Assembly: GCA_938015445.1 (NCBI GenBank)
Contig: CALLPE010000009.1
Span: 1-64,000, forward strand
Length of the DNA stretch: 64,000 nucleotides
Reading direction: 5' to 3'
Source: an uncultured Pirellulales bacterium
Lineage (GTDB): Bacteria > Planctomycetota > Planctomycetia > Pirellulales > Thermoguttaceae
The stretch's first letter is position 1. Each line of letters starts with the position of its first letter. Shown piece by piece: positions 1 through 8,735 of this stretch. Below the pieces are notes generated by a model. The model did not search any database and was not told where the DNA came from. It saw only the letters and a list, made by a program, of their open reading frames with translations. A program made the position numbers and the translations under genes.

Positions 1-540
1 GCCGCGACGATATAGCCGCAGTGGTTTGCGAAGGGTTACCGTAAGCGGTGGGGTGCGGCGGTGTGAAGCGGAGGACGTGACGCGCGGGGTGAAGCGGCGT
101 TTCGGCGTGTAAGGATTTTCTGGTGCGTAGTTGGGGAGCATCCATCGGCTGATGTTGTTTGTGGCATTGGCTTTTTATTGGTTTAACCTCTGGGGCGCGC
201 CGGGATACCAGAAGCTCTGCCCGGCCTTGATCAAGCACCCTTGGGAATTGCCAAAAGGGTAACGTACGTATTCAACTGAGGGGGCGGAAATCTACGTGAC
301 GTAACTGCTTGAAACGCCGATGTTTCAGCATTTAGCGGCACGCAAAAGTGGAAGTGGACCGCTGGCAGACCAATGCCGACTCCTAATCCTGCACCCAGTA
401 AAGACTTCCGACTGATGAATTCCGGGACACCCTCTGTTCAACTGGGTGTCGGGGCGTATTAGCCGATTATCGCATGCAAAACCCACAATCCCGGCTTTTA
501 GCTACTTCAAGACTGGGTAAACTCCGGTAAGTCCGTGCGA
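1..540. other. Gene-free stretch at the window edge
   Basis: I see no convincing coding region, only short shadow ORFs. The one clear structure is an inverted repeat with 7-bp arms GACACCC (426-432) and GGGTGTC (444-450) around an 11-nt loop. It could end a transcript arriving from outside the window, but no T-run follows it. Confidence 0.5.
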
Positions 541-568
541 TTGACACATCTTCTTATTGGGTTATACT
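541..568 (+). promoter_or_regulatory. Sigma70-type promoter of the GntR-family gene
   Basis: A perfect -35 box TTGACA (541-546) lies 16 bp upstream of a TATACT -10 box (563-568). The expected start of transcription near 575 leaves about 70 nt of leader before the regulator's ATG at 648. The local DNA is AT-rich compared with its surroundings, as expected of a promoter. Confidence 0.6.
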
Positions 569-572
569 GACA

Positions 573-588
573 CATAAGATATCATATG
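573..588. promoter_or_regulatory. Palindrome next to the -10 box, candidate operator
   Basis: CATAAGATATCATATG matches its own reverse complement at 14 of 16 positions and begins 4 bp after the -10 box. FadR-subfamily regulators commonly bind palindromes that overlap their own promoters, so autoregulation by the gene at 648 is the simplest reading. This is inference from position and symmetry; the sequence is not a known consensus. Confidence 0.35.
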
Positions 589-647
589 AGTATACAACAC
601 GGGTTTTCCGGCCTATTCGGTTCATGTTCTATTCATGGAGGTGCCGG

Positions 648-1409
648 ATGTCGATCGTAGAACCCGCATTGGAACAGCCTGTTTTCCCTCAGAAACAAAC
701 CTCTCTGGTCGAACGGATCGCCCAGGGCCTGATCCGGTATATCGCCGCGAAAGGCCTTCGACCGGGCGATCGCCTCCCTTCGGAGCGGGAGCTAGTGCGC
801 ATGGTCGGGGCAAGCCGACTGCCGCTGCGGGAGGCCATCAGCGTGCTCAAAGGCCTGGGCGTTTTAGAGGTCAAGCACGGCAAAGGCATTTTTGTACGTC
901 GGGTGGATTTGGGCACCCTGTTTGGCAAGTTGTCGCCGCTTTTGCGCATTCAGGGCGGCATGGACCTTTCGGCGTTGTTTGAGGTGCGCATGCACCTGGA
1001 AGGGAGCATTGCCCAGATAGCTGCCTTGCGTCGGGGGCCGGAACACCTGGAACGGCTAGAAGCCTCTGTCGAGGTCATGCGTGCCAACCTGGATAACCGG
1101 ACCGGCTACGTTCAGCACGACATGGCTTTTCATCAGGAGCTTGCGCGCAGCACCGGCAATCCGATCTTTGATGTATTGATAGCGACGATTGGAGACCTGC
1201 TTTGTGAACTTCAGTATATGTATCGGGATAGCGTCGAGATTCGCCGCTTGGCCATTGCCGAGCACCAAGCCATTCTGGACGCCGTACGCCAAGGCCAGCC
1301 GGATCAAGCCCGCTCGGCCATGCTCCAACACCTCCAAAACGCCACCGGTAGAGTGGCGATTGGCGAAGGGAACGTGTCATGGCAAACAACAAAGTCTTCT
1401 GTCGAATAA
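648..1409 (+). CDS. GntR/FadR-family transcriptional regulator
   Basis: The 253-aa product has an N-terminal winged-helix domain (about residues 20-90) with the GntR signature RPGDRLPSERELVRMVGASR, followed by an all-helical ligand-binding FCD domain (about 100-235) containing the usual MDLSALFEVRMHLEG start and an HQAILDA segment near the end. I chose the ATG at 648 because GGAGG lies 6 nt upstream; an ATG at 624 in frame has no such site. FadR-type proteins usually repress genes for sugar-acid or organic-acid use. The next gene on the same strand is the large propeller/cytochrome protein at 1677, a possible target, but the 267-bp gap argues against simple co-transcription. Effector unknown. 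Confidence 0.9.
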   Translation: MSIVEPALEQPVFPQKQTSLVERIAQGLIRYIAAKGLRPGDRLPSERELVRMVGASRLPLREAISVLKGLGVLEVKHGKGIFVRRVDLGTLFGKLSPLLRIQGGMDLSALFEVRMHLEGSIAQIAALRRGPEHLERLEASVEVMRANLDNRTGYVQHDMAFHQELARSTGNPIFDVLIATIGDLLCELQYMYRDSVEIRRLAIAEHQAILDAVRQGQPDQARSAMLQHLQNATGRVAIGEGNVSWQTTKSSVE

Positions 1410-1676
1410 GTCTGGATCGTTACTGCCCTGAAGGGAAGGCTTTCTGGCAGGGCTGGTTGCAGGCTAGGTAGGCGGAGAGTTATCAGAAACAGGCATAGCA
1501 CTAGAAAAACTTTGCCATCCGAACTTGTGGGGATCGTTTGCTGGCTAATCGGCTTTGGGGGCCGGGGAGCTGGGCTGGGTTAACCCTCCTAGGCACCTGA
1601 CAAAAATAAAAGGCCTCTGCAAGGTAGGCGTAACCTTTCATGTTCATAAGCACAGCACAATACAAGGAGCGAACCG

Positions 1677-4600
1677 GTGTCAAGTCGCCTGAGAAAGCCA
1701 TCTGAAAGCGTACTGAGAGTGGCCATGCTGGTATGGGCGGCGGCGATTTTAGTCGGCTTGGCTGTGGGGGCGGAGTCGACAAAGTCCGTCCAGCCCAGCC
1801 AAGGGCCTCTTCCGCCAGCCCAGCCTGCCGAAGCTCTCTTGAAGAGTTTTAAGGAAAAAATGTTTTCTCAGGAACCAGTGGAATCCCTGGTTCGGCAATG
1901 GGAGGGCGGACTACCGTTTCGGATAGGCCTAGCGGGGGTTTCCGCACAACAGTTGGCCGACCGTTGGCAGGCGGCGGTTGCCCCCCAGGCAGACCAATCG
2001 GATGCGGATGCCGCAGAGGAGGTCCCGAGGCAGATAACGGCCGTGGATCCGGCCACCGGCCTTCTAGTTCGGCAGACCTGGCGCCGAGTTGGTCGGGGGG
2101 TAGTCCTGGTGCAGACCAGTCTGGTCCACCAGGGCAAGACGCCTATAGAAGTTCACGAGTTGGCTTCGCTGGTGATGCGATTTCGGCTTGCTGGTCTGGG
2201 CCAAAAGAAGCAGTTTCGTCCGTTGGTGTTTCGGGCGGGGGACAGTTGGTATGGGTCGGCCTATTGGACTGGGCCGGATTGGACCCGGGTGGGCAAAGAC
2301 TGGCACCATCCTGGCGCGGACACGCCCAGCATCCGGCGATTTACCTGCCCAGACGACGGCCAGATCGCCATTACGGGTCGGGTCCGAAAAGCCCATCTAG
2401 ACGGCGACGGCGTGCGGGTCTGGATTCTTCATGGGGAGAAAACGATTTGGCAAGCTGAGTTGGAAGGCAAAGACGGCCAAGGCCTGGAGCCGAACCTTTC
2501 GCTCCAGGTCCGCCGAGGCGACCGAATCCGCTTTGTCGTCCACAAACGGGGCCATATCTCCTGCGACACCACCTATTGGGACCCCGTGATTACCTACCCG
2601 GATGGTCGGCGGTTTCGGGCATCCGACTCGTTTGGGGACAAGCAGGGCGTGGGCGGCTGGTGGTATGAAATGGAGGCCCTGCCTTCGGACCGCACAGGCA
2701 TGCCTACCCTGTATTTGCTGACCGAAGGTTTACTGGTCGAACCGCTTAGCCCGCCATTGGGCAAGCCCGTGGATCTGTCCGCTCCAGCGGCGGCGCCGGT
2801 GATCGTGTTGGCCGACTGCGAAGATGGTTCCGGTTTGGCTCTGGTCGCTCTGGATGGGAAGCCCTGGCAGGCCGGCGCAGAGCTAAACGAGGAAGGTTTT
2901 CTAGAGATTCGGCTAGGGCCGGGGCAAACCGCCGGGTCGTGGAAGCTCCAGCCGGGACAGTCGCTGGAGTGCGGGCCGATTTTGGCCGCGGCGTATCAGG
3001 GGCCGTGGATTCAAGGGTTTGCCTGTTTGCAAAGGCTGTTGGAAACCCCGCCGGAGGGTGTTTCCTTGGGGCCGATCCGGGAGCGATTGTCCCGGTCGTG
3101 GCAGAATGTGTTTGGGGAGTTGCAACCTGCCAACGCCGGAGGGCCGGGGTCGGCCGAGCTTACCGGCCAATCGACCTCCTGGCTTCCGGAGGTGGACTTC
3201 TGGGCGATGATCCAGCAGGACTGGCAGCAGCAGGACCAATTGGACGGCTCGGTGCGGGCCTATAAGCAGGCCGCCCAGAAGCATCTGGAAAAAGCCCGGC
3301 GCCTGCTAGAGGCTTGGGCGTCGACGGAAGGCAGGCCAGTCCACAAAAATTCTCCCCAGCAGTCCGCCCACTTTTCAGGATCACAGGCCGACAAAGACCA
3401 TTGGCAGGCGGTTTTAGGGCGGCTCGGCCAGGTGCTCGAAGCAGCCGATGAGGATCCAGAGGCAGCGCGGTTGGCCTACTGGCGACTGCGATGGGCCAAA
3501 CGCCAACTGATCTTCTCCCATCCGGTGATGCAGTTTGGCAAACTCCTGTTCTGCAAACGGGCGCCCACTTCTTATAGCCATCTGGTGATGCAATACTTCG
3601 GCTGGCGAGCCCGGCCTGGCGGAGGGCTATTTATTCTGGACCAGCCTGGTCGATCCCTCCAATGTCGAGACATCTTAGACGGCCGGTTGTCCACCGGCAA
3701 TGTGCTGGAACCCCGCCTTTCCTACGACGGTCAACGGATCGTCTTTTCCTATGTGGAATTGGCCGGCAAGGCGTTTGATCCCGCTAAGGTAGATAATCAA
3801 TCCGACGAGGGTTTTTACCATATTTACGAGGTTCGGGTGGATGGGACCGGACTGCGGCAATTGACCTTTGGGCCGTATGACGATCTGATGCCCAACTACC
3901 TGCCCGACGGGGGGATTGTATTCTGTTCGACGCGGCGGCGGGGCTATGCCCGGTGTTTTGGCGGCCAGTTTAGCCGACGTTGGCATGTCTATACCCTGCA
4001 CCGGATGGACGGCGACGGCGGCAACCTACGGACGCTCTCTTGGCATGATACAAACGAGTGGTTCCCGACCGTCTCAAGTACCGGCGAAATCGTCTATGCC
4101 CGGTGGGACTATATCGACCGGGATGCGGTAACACATCAGAATTTGTGGGTGTGCCGACCAGATGGGTCGAATCCGCGCGCCCTGTGGGGCAACGCCACCC
4201 CAAGCCCCCACTGCGCCTTCCAGGCCCAGCCGATTCCGGGTACGCATAAGTTTATTTTCACCGCTTCGCCGCATCATTCGATCACCGCCGGCTCGATTGC
4301 CATCGTCGATCCGGCCGTAGCACCGGACGGTCATGCCGGTCTAGTGCGCATCACGCCGGAAATCCCCTTCCCGGAAGCCGAGAGCGGGAACATCCGTGAG
4401 TATTATGCTTCCCCCTGGCCGCTTTCAGAAAACCACTATCTGGTCTCCTACAGTCCCAAACCGTTGCTTTGGGAGCCAAGAGCCAATGATCCGGCCGCCT
4501 TGGGAATCTATTACCTAGACCGATGGGGGAATCGGGAATTGATCTATCGGGACCCGCTCCTTGGGAGCGAAAGCCCCTGTCCGGTTCGGCCTCGGCCCCG

Positions 4601-5507
4601 TCCGCCGGTGCTGGAAAGCCAGCTTCGTCCGGATGCGCCGCCGATAGGCGAAATGGTGCTGGTGAATGTATATGAAGGGTTAGGGTCATCGCCGCCGAGG
4701 ACCATCAAACGCCTCCGAATTGTCCAAATCTTCCCTAAAACCACTCCGGTAGTGAATCAGCCTCCTATCGGTTTGGCCGGCGAGGAAAATGCCCGGGCCA
4801 TTTTGGGTACTGTGCCGGTGGAACCGGATGGGTCGGCCCGTTTCCTTGTGCCGGCCCAAAAACCGATCCTGTTCCAGGCGCTGGATGAAGATGGCTTTGC
4901 CTACCAAACGATGCGCACGCTCACCTATCTGCAACCGGGCGAACAGATAACCTGCATCGGTTGCCATGAACATCGGCGCACTGCGCCGCCGGTTGGGGCC
5001 AAGATGCCGTTGGCCCTTCGGCGACCGCCTTCGCAGATCGAGCCAGGCCTGCTGGGCGGCCGACCCTTCTCCTACATGGAAATGGTCCAGCCGATTTGGG
5101 ATCGCCATTGCCTGCGATGTCATGATGGGAAAAAACCGCCGGTGCAGATTGATCTTACTAGCCAGCCCCATCAACAGTTCAGCCGATCCTACTGGACCCT
5201 GTGCGGCGATGTGAACTTTTGGGGCGGGGGCACTAATCCTGAGAATGCGGCCAAAGCCCTGGTCCCACGCTTTGGCGCCCGAAACCAATTGCAGGTTACT
5301 CCCCCTGGCGGCATGTACGGCGCCCGAGGCAGCCGACTGATTCGACTGCTCCGCAGCGGGCATGAAGGGGTTCGGCTCAGTGCGGAGGAATTGGCCGTCG
5401 TCGCTGCCTGGATCGACCTGAACGCCATCTTCTACGGCGTGTATCTGCCCGAAGACCAAGCTCGCCAACTTGTCGGCGAACAAGTCCCAATGCCGGAAAT
5501 CCAATGA
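1677..5507 (+). CDS. Large secreted beta-propeller protein with two c-type heme motifs
   Basis: This 1,276-aa protein begins with an export signal (hydrophobic stretch about residues 14-30). The GTG start at 1677 has AAGGAG 7 nt upstream. The N-terminal third carries a lectin-like region. The middle has TolB/WD40-like propeller blades with repeated PRLSYDGQRIVFSY and VDGTGLRQLTFGPYDD type motifs (about 680-860). The C-terminal part carries two heme c attachment motifs, CIGCH (residues 1093-1097) and CLRCH (1145-1149). The architecture resembles planctomycete proteins annotated with the hydrazine synthase alpha-subunit middle domain, but I claim no hydrazine chemistry; these paralogues are widespread and uncharacterised. 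It is probably a periplasmic electron-transfer or polysaccharide-associated protein. Confidence 0.8.
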   Translation: MSSRLRKPSESVLRVAMLVWAAAILVGLAVGAESTKSVQPSQGPLPPAQPAEALLKSFKEKMFSQEPVESLVRQWEGGLPFRIGLAGVSAQQLADRWQAAVAPQADQSDADAAEEVPRQITAVDPATGLLVRQTWRRVGRGVVLVQTSLVHQGKTPIEVHELASLVMRFRLAGLGQKKQFRPLVFRAGDSWYGSAYWTGPDWTRVGKDWHHPGADTPSIRRFTCPDDGQIAITGRVRKAHLDGDGVRVWILHGEKTIWQAELEGKDGQGLEPNLSLQVRRGDRIRFVVHKRGHISCDTTYWDPVITYPDGRRFRASDSFGDKQGVGGWWYEMEALPSDRTGMPTLYLLTEGLLVEPLSPPLGKPVDLSAPAAAPVIVLADCEDGSGLALVALDGKPWQAGAELNEEGFLEIRLGPGQTAGSWKLQPGQSLECGPILAAAYQGPWIQGFACLQRLLETPPEGVSLGPIRERLSRSWQNVFGELQPANAGGPGSAELTGQSTSWLPEVDFWAMIQQDWQQQDQLDGSVRAYKQAAQKHLEKARRLLEAWASTEGRPVHKNSPQQSAHFSGSQADKDHWQAVLGRLGQVLEAADEDPEAARLAYWRLRWAKRQLIFSHPVMQFGKLLFCKRAPTSYSHLVMQYFGWRARPGGGLFILDQPGRSLQCRDILDGRLSTGNVLEPRLSYDGQRIVFSYVELAGKAFDPAKVDNQSDEGFYHIYEVRVDGTGLRQLTFGPYDDLMPNYLPDGGIVFCSTRRRGYARCFGGQFSRRWHVYTLHRMDGDGGNLRTLSWHDTNEWFPTVSSTGEIVYARWDYIDRDAVTHQNLWVCRPDGSNPRALWGNATPSPHCAFQAQPIPGTHKFIFTASPHHSITAGSIAIVDPAVAPDGHAGLVRITPEIPFPEAESGNIREYYASPWPLSENHYLVSYSPKPLLWEPRANDPAALGIYYLDRWGNRELIYRDPLLGSESPCPVRPRPRPPVLESQLRPDAPPIGEMVLVNVYEGLGSSPPRTIKRLRIVQIFPKTTPVVNQPPIGLAGEENARAILGTVPVEPDGSARFLVPAQKPILFQALDEDGFAYQTMRTLTYLQPGEQITCIGCHEHRRTAPPVGAKMPLALRRPPSQIEPGLLGGRPFSYMEMVQPIWDRHCLRCHDGKKPPVQIDLTSQPHQQFSRSYWTLCGDVNFWGGGTNPENAAKALVPRFGARNQLQVTPPGGMYGARGSRLIRLLRSGHEGVRLSAEELAVVAAWIDLNAIFYGVYLPEDQARQLVGEQVPMPEIQ

Positions 5508-5589
5508 GTCGAAAGACGGGTTCCTCTTTAAAACACTGTAACATTTCAGCCAAGCGGAGTAAGGCCCTGTTTTTTGGCAGAACGCCTCC

Positions 5590-5628
5590 GACTGTCGCTG
5601 TCGCGATAGCGGCAGTCCAGGCTTTTTT
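5590..5628 (+). terminator. Probable rho-independent terminator after the propeller/cytochrome gene
   Basis: A 10-bp stem (GACTGTCGCT at 5590-5599 with AGCGGCAGTC at 5608-5617, one G-T pair) closes an 8-nt loop. A run of six T (5623-5628) follows 5 nt after the stem. It lies 80 bp past the stop codon. The short gap between stem and T-run lowers confidence. Confidence 0.5.
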
Positions 5629-5662
5629 CCGCGCGCGGCAAACCAGAATTGCTAAACAAAAA

Positions 5663-5690
5663 ATGGATTGCCGCTTGCGCAGGAATGACA
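5663..5690. repeat. Possible dispersed-repeat remnant (dRS3-like)
   Basis: The bottom strand reads GTCATTCCTGCGCAAGCGGC followed by AATCCAT. This resembles the GTCATTCCxGCG...GGAATCCA type elements dispersed in many bacterial genomes. The right half of the usual palindrome is degraded. Only one copy is visible here, so it is a likeness only. Confidence 0.3.
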
Positions 5691-5731
5691 GATTATGCCA
5701 TTCCAGTGAAATGGTACACAACCAGTAATGA

Positions 5732-5777
5732 AAAATGGGGATAGTCGAGTTGGGAAAATGGGGATAGTCGAGTTGGG
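5732..5777. repeat. 23-bp tandem duplication
   Basis: Two perfect copies of a 23-bp unit (5732-5754 and 5755-5777; core GGGGATAGTCGAGTTGGG) stand head to tail in the spacer downstream of the DMT transporter gene. A weaker third match (GGCGAAAGTCGAGCT) lies near 5840. Confidence 0.9.
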
Positions 5778-5853
5778 AAATGGTATCAGTGAATGGATGT
5801 TTGTGCGCGACTATCGGGAGGAAAGGAGGCTGTGGAAATTGGCGAAAGTCGAG

Positions 5854-6825
5854 CTAAATAGCCGGTTTGTCTGGTGGGTGGTCTTTGAGCATCACGCCGG
5901 CGATGGTCAGAGCGATTCCGGCCAGCAGCCAGGCGTTCCACGGCTCTTTGAAAAGCGTTATACCCGCCAGGGCGGCCATGGCCACCTGAGAAGCGTTGAC
6001 CACATTGGCATGCAGCACCGTAGTAAGTTGCAGTCCTTTGACGATGGAGATGAATCCCACGAAGTTGCACAGCCCGGCCCCGTAAAGCCAAAAGTATTGT
6101 TGCCAGGGTGTGGCGACGACGACCTCCGGACCAAGCCGTAGGAAGCTTATCGGGCCGAGCGTCAGCACGCCCATGCCGGTGATAGTCACCAGCACGATGC
6201 TCAAGGGGGTAGTGGTGGTGACCACGTGGCGGATGGTCGCGCTCAGCGCAGCGTACACGAACCCGGCGGCGACGACGGCGATGACGGCCACGGCGACTAG
6301 CAGCGGCTGGGCCGTAGGCGCCAGGCTGTTTGCGGCCGCTTGCGCTCCCAAGGCCAGGCAGGCCAGCGCTAGTATCAACACGGCCATCGCCGAGGCCGAG
6401 CGCCAGCTAACCGGCTCGCTTAGCACTACCCGTCCCAGCACGGCGCTGAACGCCAGCATTGCTCCCACGTTGGCGGCGATGGCCACTGCCAGTCCGATCA
6501 CCCCGTAAGACCACTGCAACCACAGATTGCCGCCCAGTTGGGTGGCCAGTCCCATCAGTAAGATCCAGGCTAGCACCTTTGCGGGCGGGAAGTGCAATTG
6601 CCGGCGGATCATGGCTGCCGCAATCCAGGGGGCGACCACCAGCACCGTCACCAGTTCTTTGTTGCAAGTGGCCCAGGCCGGATCGCATCCCAGTCCGGAA
6701 ACCATCCTCATACATATGCCCGAGCCGGTGTAAGCCAACGCCGCCAGCGCGCAGCACAACGTACCGGCCGCAGAGTGACTTAGTCCGAACGGAGCGGACA
6801 CACGGATGCTTGACCGAAGGTGCAT
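5854..6825 (-). CDS. DMT-superfamily (EamA-type) membrane transporter
   Basis: The 323-aa product is almost wholly hydrophobic, with about ten predicted membrane helices in two five-helix halves, the usual EamA/DMT size and layout. The second half carries the typical conserved stretch VVNASQVAMAALAGITLFKE, where the acidic residue after the eighth or ninth helix is characteristic. Members export amino acids, nucleosides or other metabolites across the inner membrane. The substrate cannot be read from sequence. The ATG at 6825 lies close to the hydrophobic segment; no strong ribosome-binding site is visible. It is a single-gene unit, divergent from the peptidase at 7098. Confidence 0.85.
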   Translation of the reverse strand: MHLRSSIRVSAPFGLSHSAAGTLCCALAALAYTGSGICMRMVSGLGCDPAWATCNKELVTVLVVAPWIAAAMIRRQLHFPPAKVLAWILLMGLATQLGGNLWLQWSYGVIGLAVAIAANVGAMLAFSAVLGRVVLSEPVSWRSASAMAVLILALACLALGAQAAANSLAPTAQPLLVAVAVIAVVAAGFVYAALSATIRHVVTTTTPLSIVLVTITGMGVLTLGPISFLRLGPEVVVATPWQQYFWLYGAGLCNFVGFISIVKGLQLTTVLHANVVNASQVAMAALAGITLFKEPWNAWLLAGIALTIAGVMLKDHPPDKPAI

Positions 6826-7097
6826 TCAAGTGCTCGACAAAATGAACACCAGCGGAGCTGGCTGTGCTTGGCAATCGGACGACACAACAACGGTCGGCAC
6901 GCAGTTGCAGTCGACCCCACGTGCAGTTTATGATGCACAGTCCGGGCGGATAGTTCCGTCATTTTAGAGCCGGTATAGCGAACCGGCTAGTGGCAGCAAA
7001 ACGCCGGGTATCAAGTCGGCAGGCGGTTATACATGGCCGAGCGTTGCCGGCCTTTTTAAACATCTCCGGTTTTTTCGCACTTAAGGAGATTATTTCC

Positions 7098-7823
7098 ATG
7101 GCTATCGACGTGGCGCGCATCGCGGGCACTGCATTGCTGTTGGCACTATGCTGCGCCGTGCGGCTTGCGGCTGCTGAAGCCCAGCCAAGCTACGAGCCGA
7201 CGGAGAACTACGTCCAGCGCGAAATCCACGGCTGGACGGTTTACGTACACCGCTCGCTGCTGGATGAGCAGAAACGTACAGGCGACCGGGTGCTCGAGCT
7301 GCTTACGGTCAAGCTGTACGACATTCGCCAAGCCGTGCCCGCCAAAGCCTTGGAAAAGCTCCGCAAAATTCCCATCTGGCTGGAGTACAACAACCCGAAG
7401 GTTCGCTGCGCGTGCTTCCACCCCTCCCGCCAGTGGCTGAAGGCCAACGGCTTCAATCCCGACAAGGCCGGGGCGGTGGAAATTGGCAATGCCGAAACCT
7501 TCATCCGCTGGAGCCGTCATCAGCCTTGGATGGTGCTGCACGAGTTGGCGCACGGTTACCACTGGCACTTTCTGGGCGGGTACGATAATCCGGAAATCGC
7601 CGCCGTCTTCAACCGGGCAAAAGAGGCCAACCTGTACGAATCGGTCCTGTATTTCGATGGCAGCAAGAAGCGGGCTTACGCGCTGAACAACCCACAGGAG
7701 TACTTCGCCGAACTAACCGAGGCCTGGTTCGGTACGAACGATTTCTATCCATTCGTGCGGGCGGAAGTTCTCGTGCACGATCCGGAGATGGCTAAACTGC
7801 TGCGCAAACTATGGTACGAGTAG
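7098..7823 (+). CDS. Secreted HExxH zinc metallopeptidase-like protein
   Basis: The 241-aa product has a clear signal peptide (MAIDVARIAG then a hydrophobic Leu/Ala stretch, cleavage after about residue 29). Its zinc-binding HELAH motif (in VLHELAHGYHW) lies near residue 152, and the downstream NPQEYFAELTEAWF segment supplies a likely third ligand, Glu, as in gluzincins of the anthrax lethal factor (M34-like) fold. I chose the ATG at 7098 because AAGGAG lies just upstream; the frame is open further upstream to 6990 without a signal peptide. Planctomycete relatives are uncharacterised, so substrate and physiological role are unknown. It probably acts in the periplasm or outside the cell. Confidence 0.75.
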   Translation: MAIDVARIAGTALLLALCCAVRLAAAEAQPSYEPTENYVQREIHGWTVYVHRSLLDEQKRTGDRVLELLTVKLYDIRQAVPAKALEKLRKIPIWLEYNNPKVRCACFHPSRQWLKANGFNPDKAGAVEIGNAETFIRWSRHQPWMVLHELAHGYHWHFLGGYDNPEIAAVFNRAKEANLYESVLYFDGSKKRAYALNNPQEYFAELTEAWFGTNDFYPFVRAEVLVHDPEMAKLLRKLWYE

Positions 7824-7963
7824 CCCGCGCGCCGCTAAGCTTGCGCTCTGATGACGCGCCCAGCTCAGACGCCGCTTGTTGCAGTTGAGGCGCGGTTGTC
7901 TATTCCATCGGTGAGAAGCGGCGTAGCTGTAGGGCGGCCTTACGATCGCACTGCCGCAGCGGC

Positions 7964-8476
7964 TTACCGCCACCGCTGGTAGTGTACGCGGTCGGGCCGG
8001 AACCGGTTTTCGGGACCGGGATGCTCGGCCGGATAGCCCACCAAAATCAGACTGTGCGGCTTGACCTCCTCGGGCAGAGCGAGCAGGCGGGAAAAGCCTT
8101 CCATACGCTCCGATCGGGGATACACGCCGCACCATACAGCACCCAGCCCTAACGCGTGCGCCGCCAACAACATATTTTGTGCCGCGGCCGAGCAATCGAC
8201 CACCCAGTAGCCGGGCGACTTCTCCAGCCGCAGGTCGCCGCAAATGAGGATGCCCAGCGGGGCCTGCGCGGCCATCGGGGCGTTCGGGGTGATCTTGGGA
8301 ACCTCGTCGAGCAGACTTCGCTCGGTCAGCACCACGAACTGCCACGGCTGCTCGTTGCGGGCACTAGGAGCAGCCATGGCTGCCGCCAACAGTTTTTGCA
8401 CGAACTCTTCCGGGACCGGTTTTGCCTGATAACGACGAATACTGCGACGTGTGAAAATGGCTTCCAACGTGTCCAT
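7964..8476 (-). CDS. Nitroreductase-family protein
   Basis: The 170-aa product matches the compact FMN-binding nitroreductase fold: an N-terminal FTRRSIRRYQAKPVP motif (FMN phosphate contact), AAPSARNEQPWQFVV, and a central AAAQNMLLAAHALGLGAVWCG helix, ending with a VGYPAEHP segment. These enzymes reduce nitroaromatics, quinones or flavins with NAD(P)H and act as cytoplasmic dimers. The exact substrate cannot be assigned. The ATG at 8476 begins directly at the family's usual N-terminus. It stands alone between a plus-strand peptidase gene and a repeat-rich spacer. Confidence 0.88.
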   Translation of the reverse strand: MDTLEAIFTRRSIRRYQAKPVPEEFVQKLLAAAMAAPSARNEQPWQFVVLTERSLLDEVPKITPNAPMAAQAPLGILICGDLRLEKSPGYWVVDCSAAAQNMLLAAHALGLGAVWCGVYPRSERMEGFSRLLALPEEVKPHSLILVGYPAEHPGPENRFRPDRVHYQRWR

Positions 8477-8562
8477 AGCTTGATCTGTTGCACACTCGGC
8501 GTGTCGGTTTTTCCAGAAAAACTTTGAAGAAAAGGTCTCCAGTGATGCCTGAGGTGCAAACT

Positions 8563-8735
8563 GCTAGTTATCGTCCAGCCCCCGGCGCTATCTGTTTCCA
8601 GCCCCCGGGGTCACTATCTGTCTCGAGGCACCGGCTTGTCATCTGCTTTCTGGCGCCCGCTCGATACCTGTTTACGACCGCCCAGCCTCTACTTGTTCCC
8701 AGGTGCCAGGCCCGCTAACTGATTACGGCCCTGCG
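8563..8735. repeat. Degenerate tandem array of about 26 bp units
   Basis: Roughly seven diverged units of 23-28 bp follow each other. Each begins CTAxCTG or similar (8588, 8614, 8689, 8715) and continues with a TTTCC...GCCCCCGG-like half. The array fills the spacer between the nitroreductase and heparinase genes and runs into the last codons of the latter. The units differ too much for a CRISPR repeat and there are no separate spacers. Confidence 0.6.

Noticed and set aside
5504..5728. 74-codon plus-strand ORF after the propeller gene
   Set aside because: It spans the terminator hairpin and repeat sequence, and its translation has no protein-like features.
8563..8735. CRISPR array
   Set aside because: The units are adjacent without spacers and diverge strongly from each other, and no cas gene is in the window.
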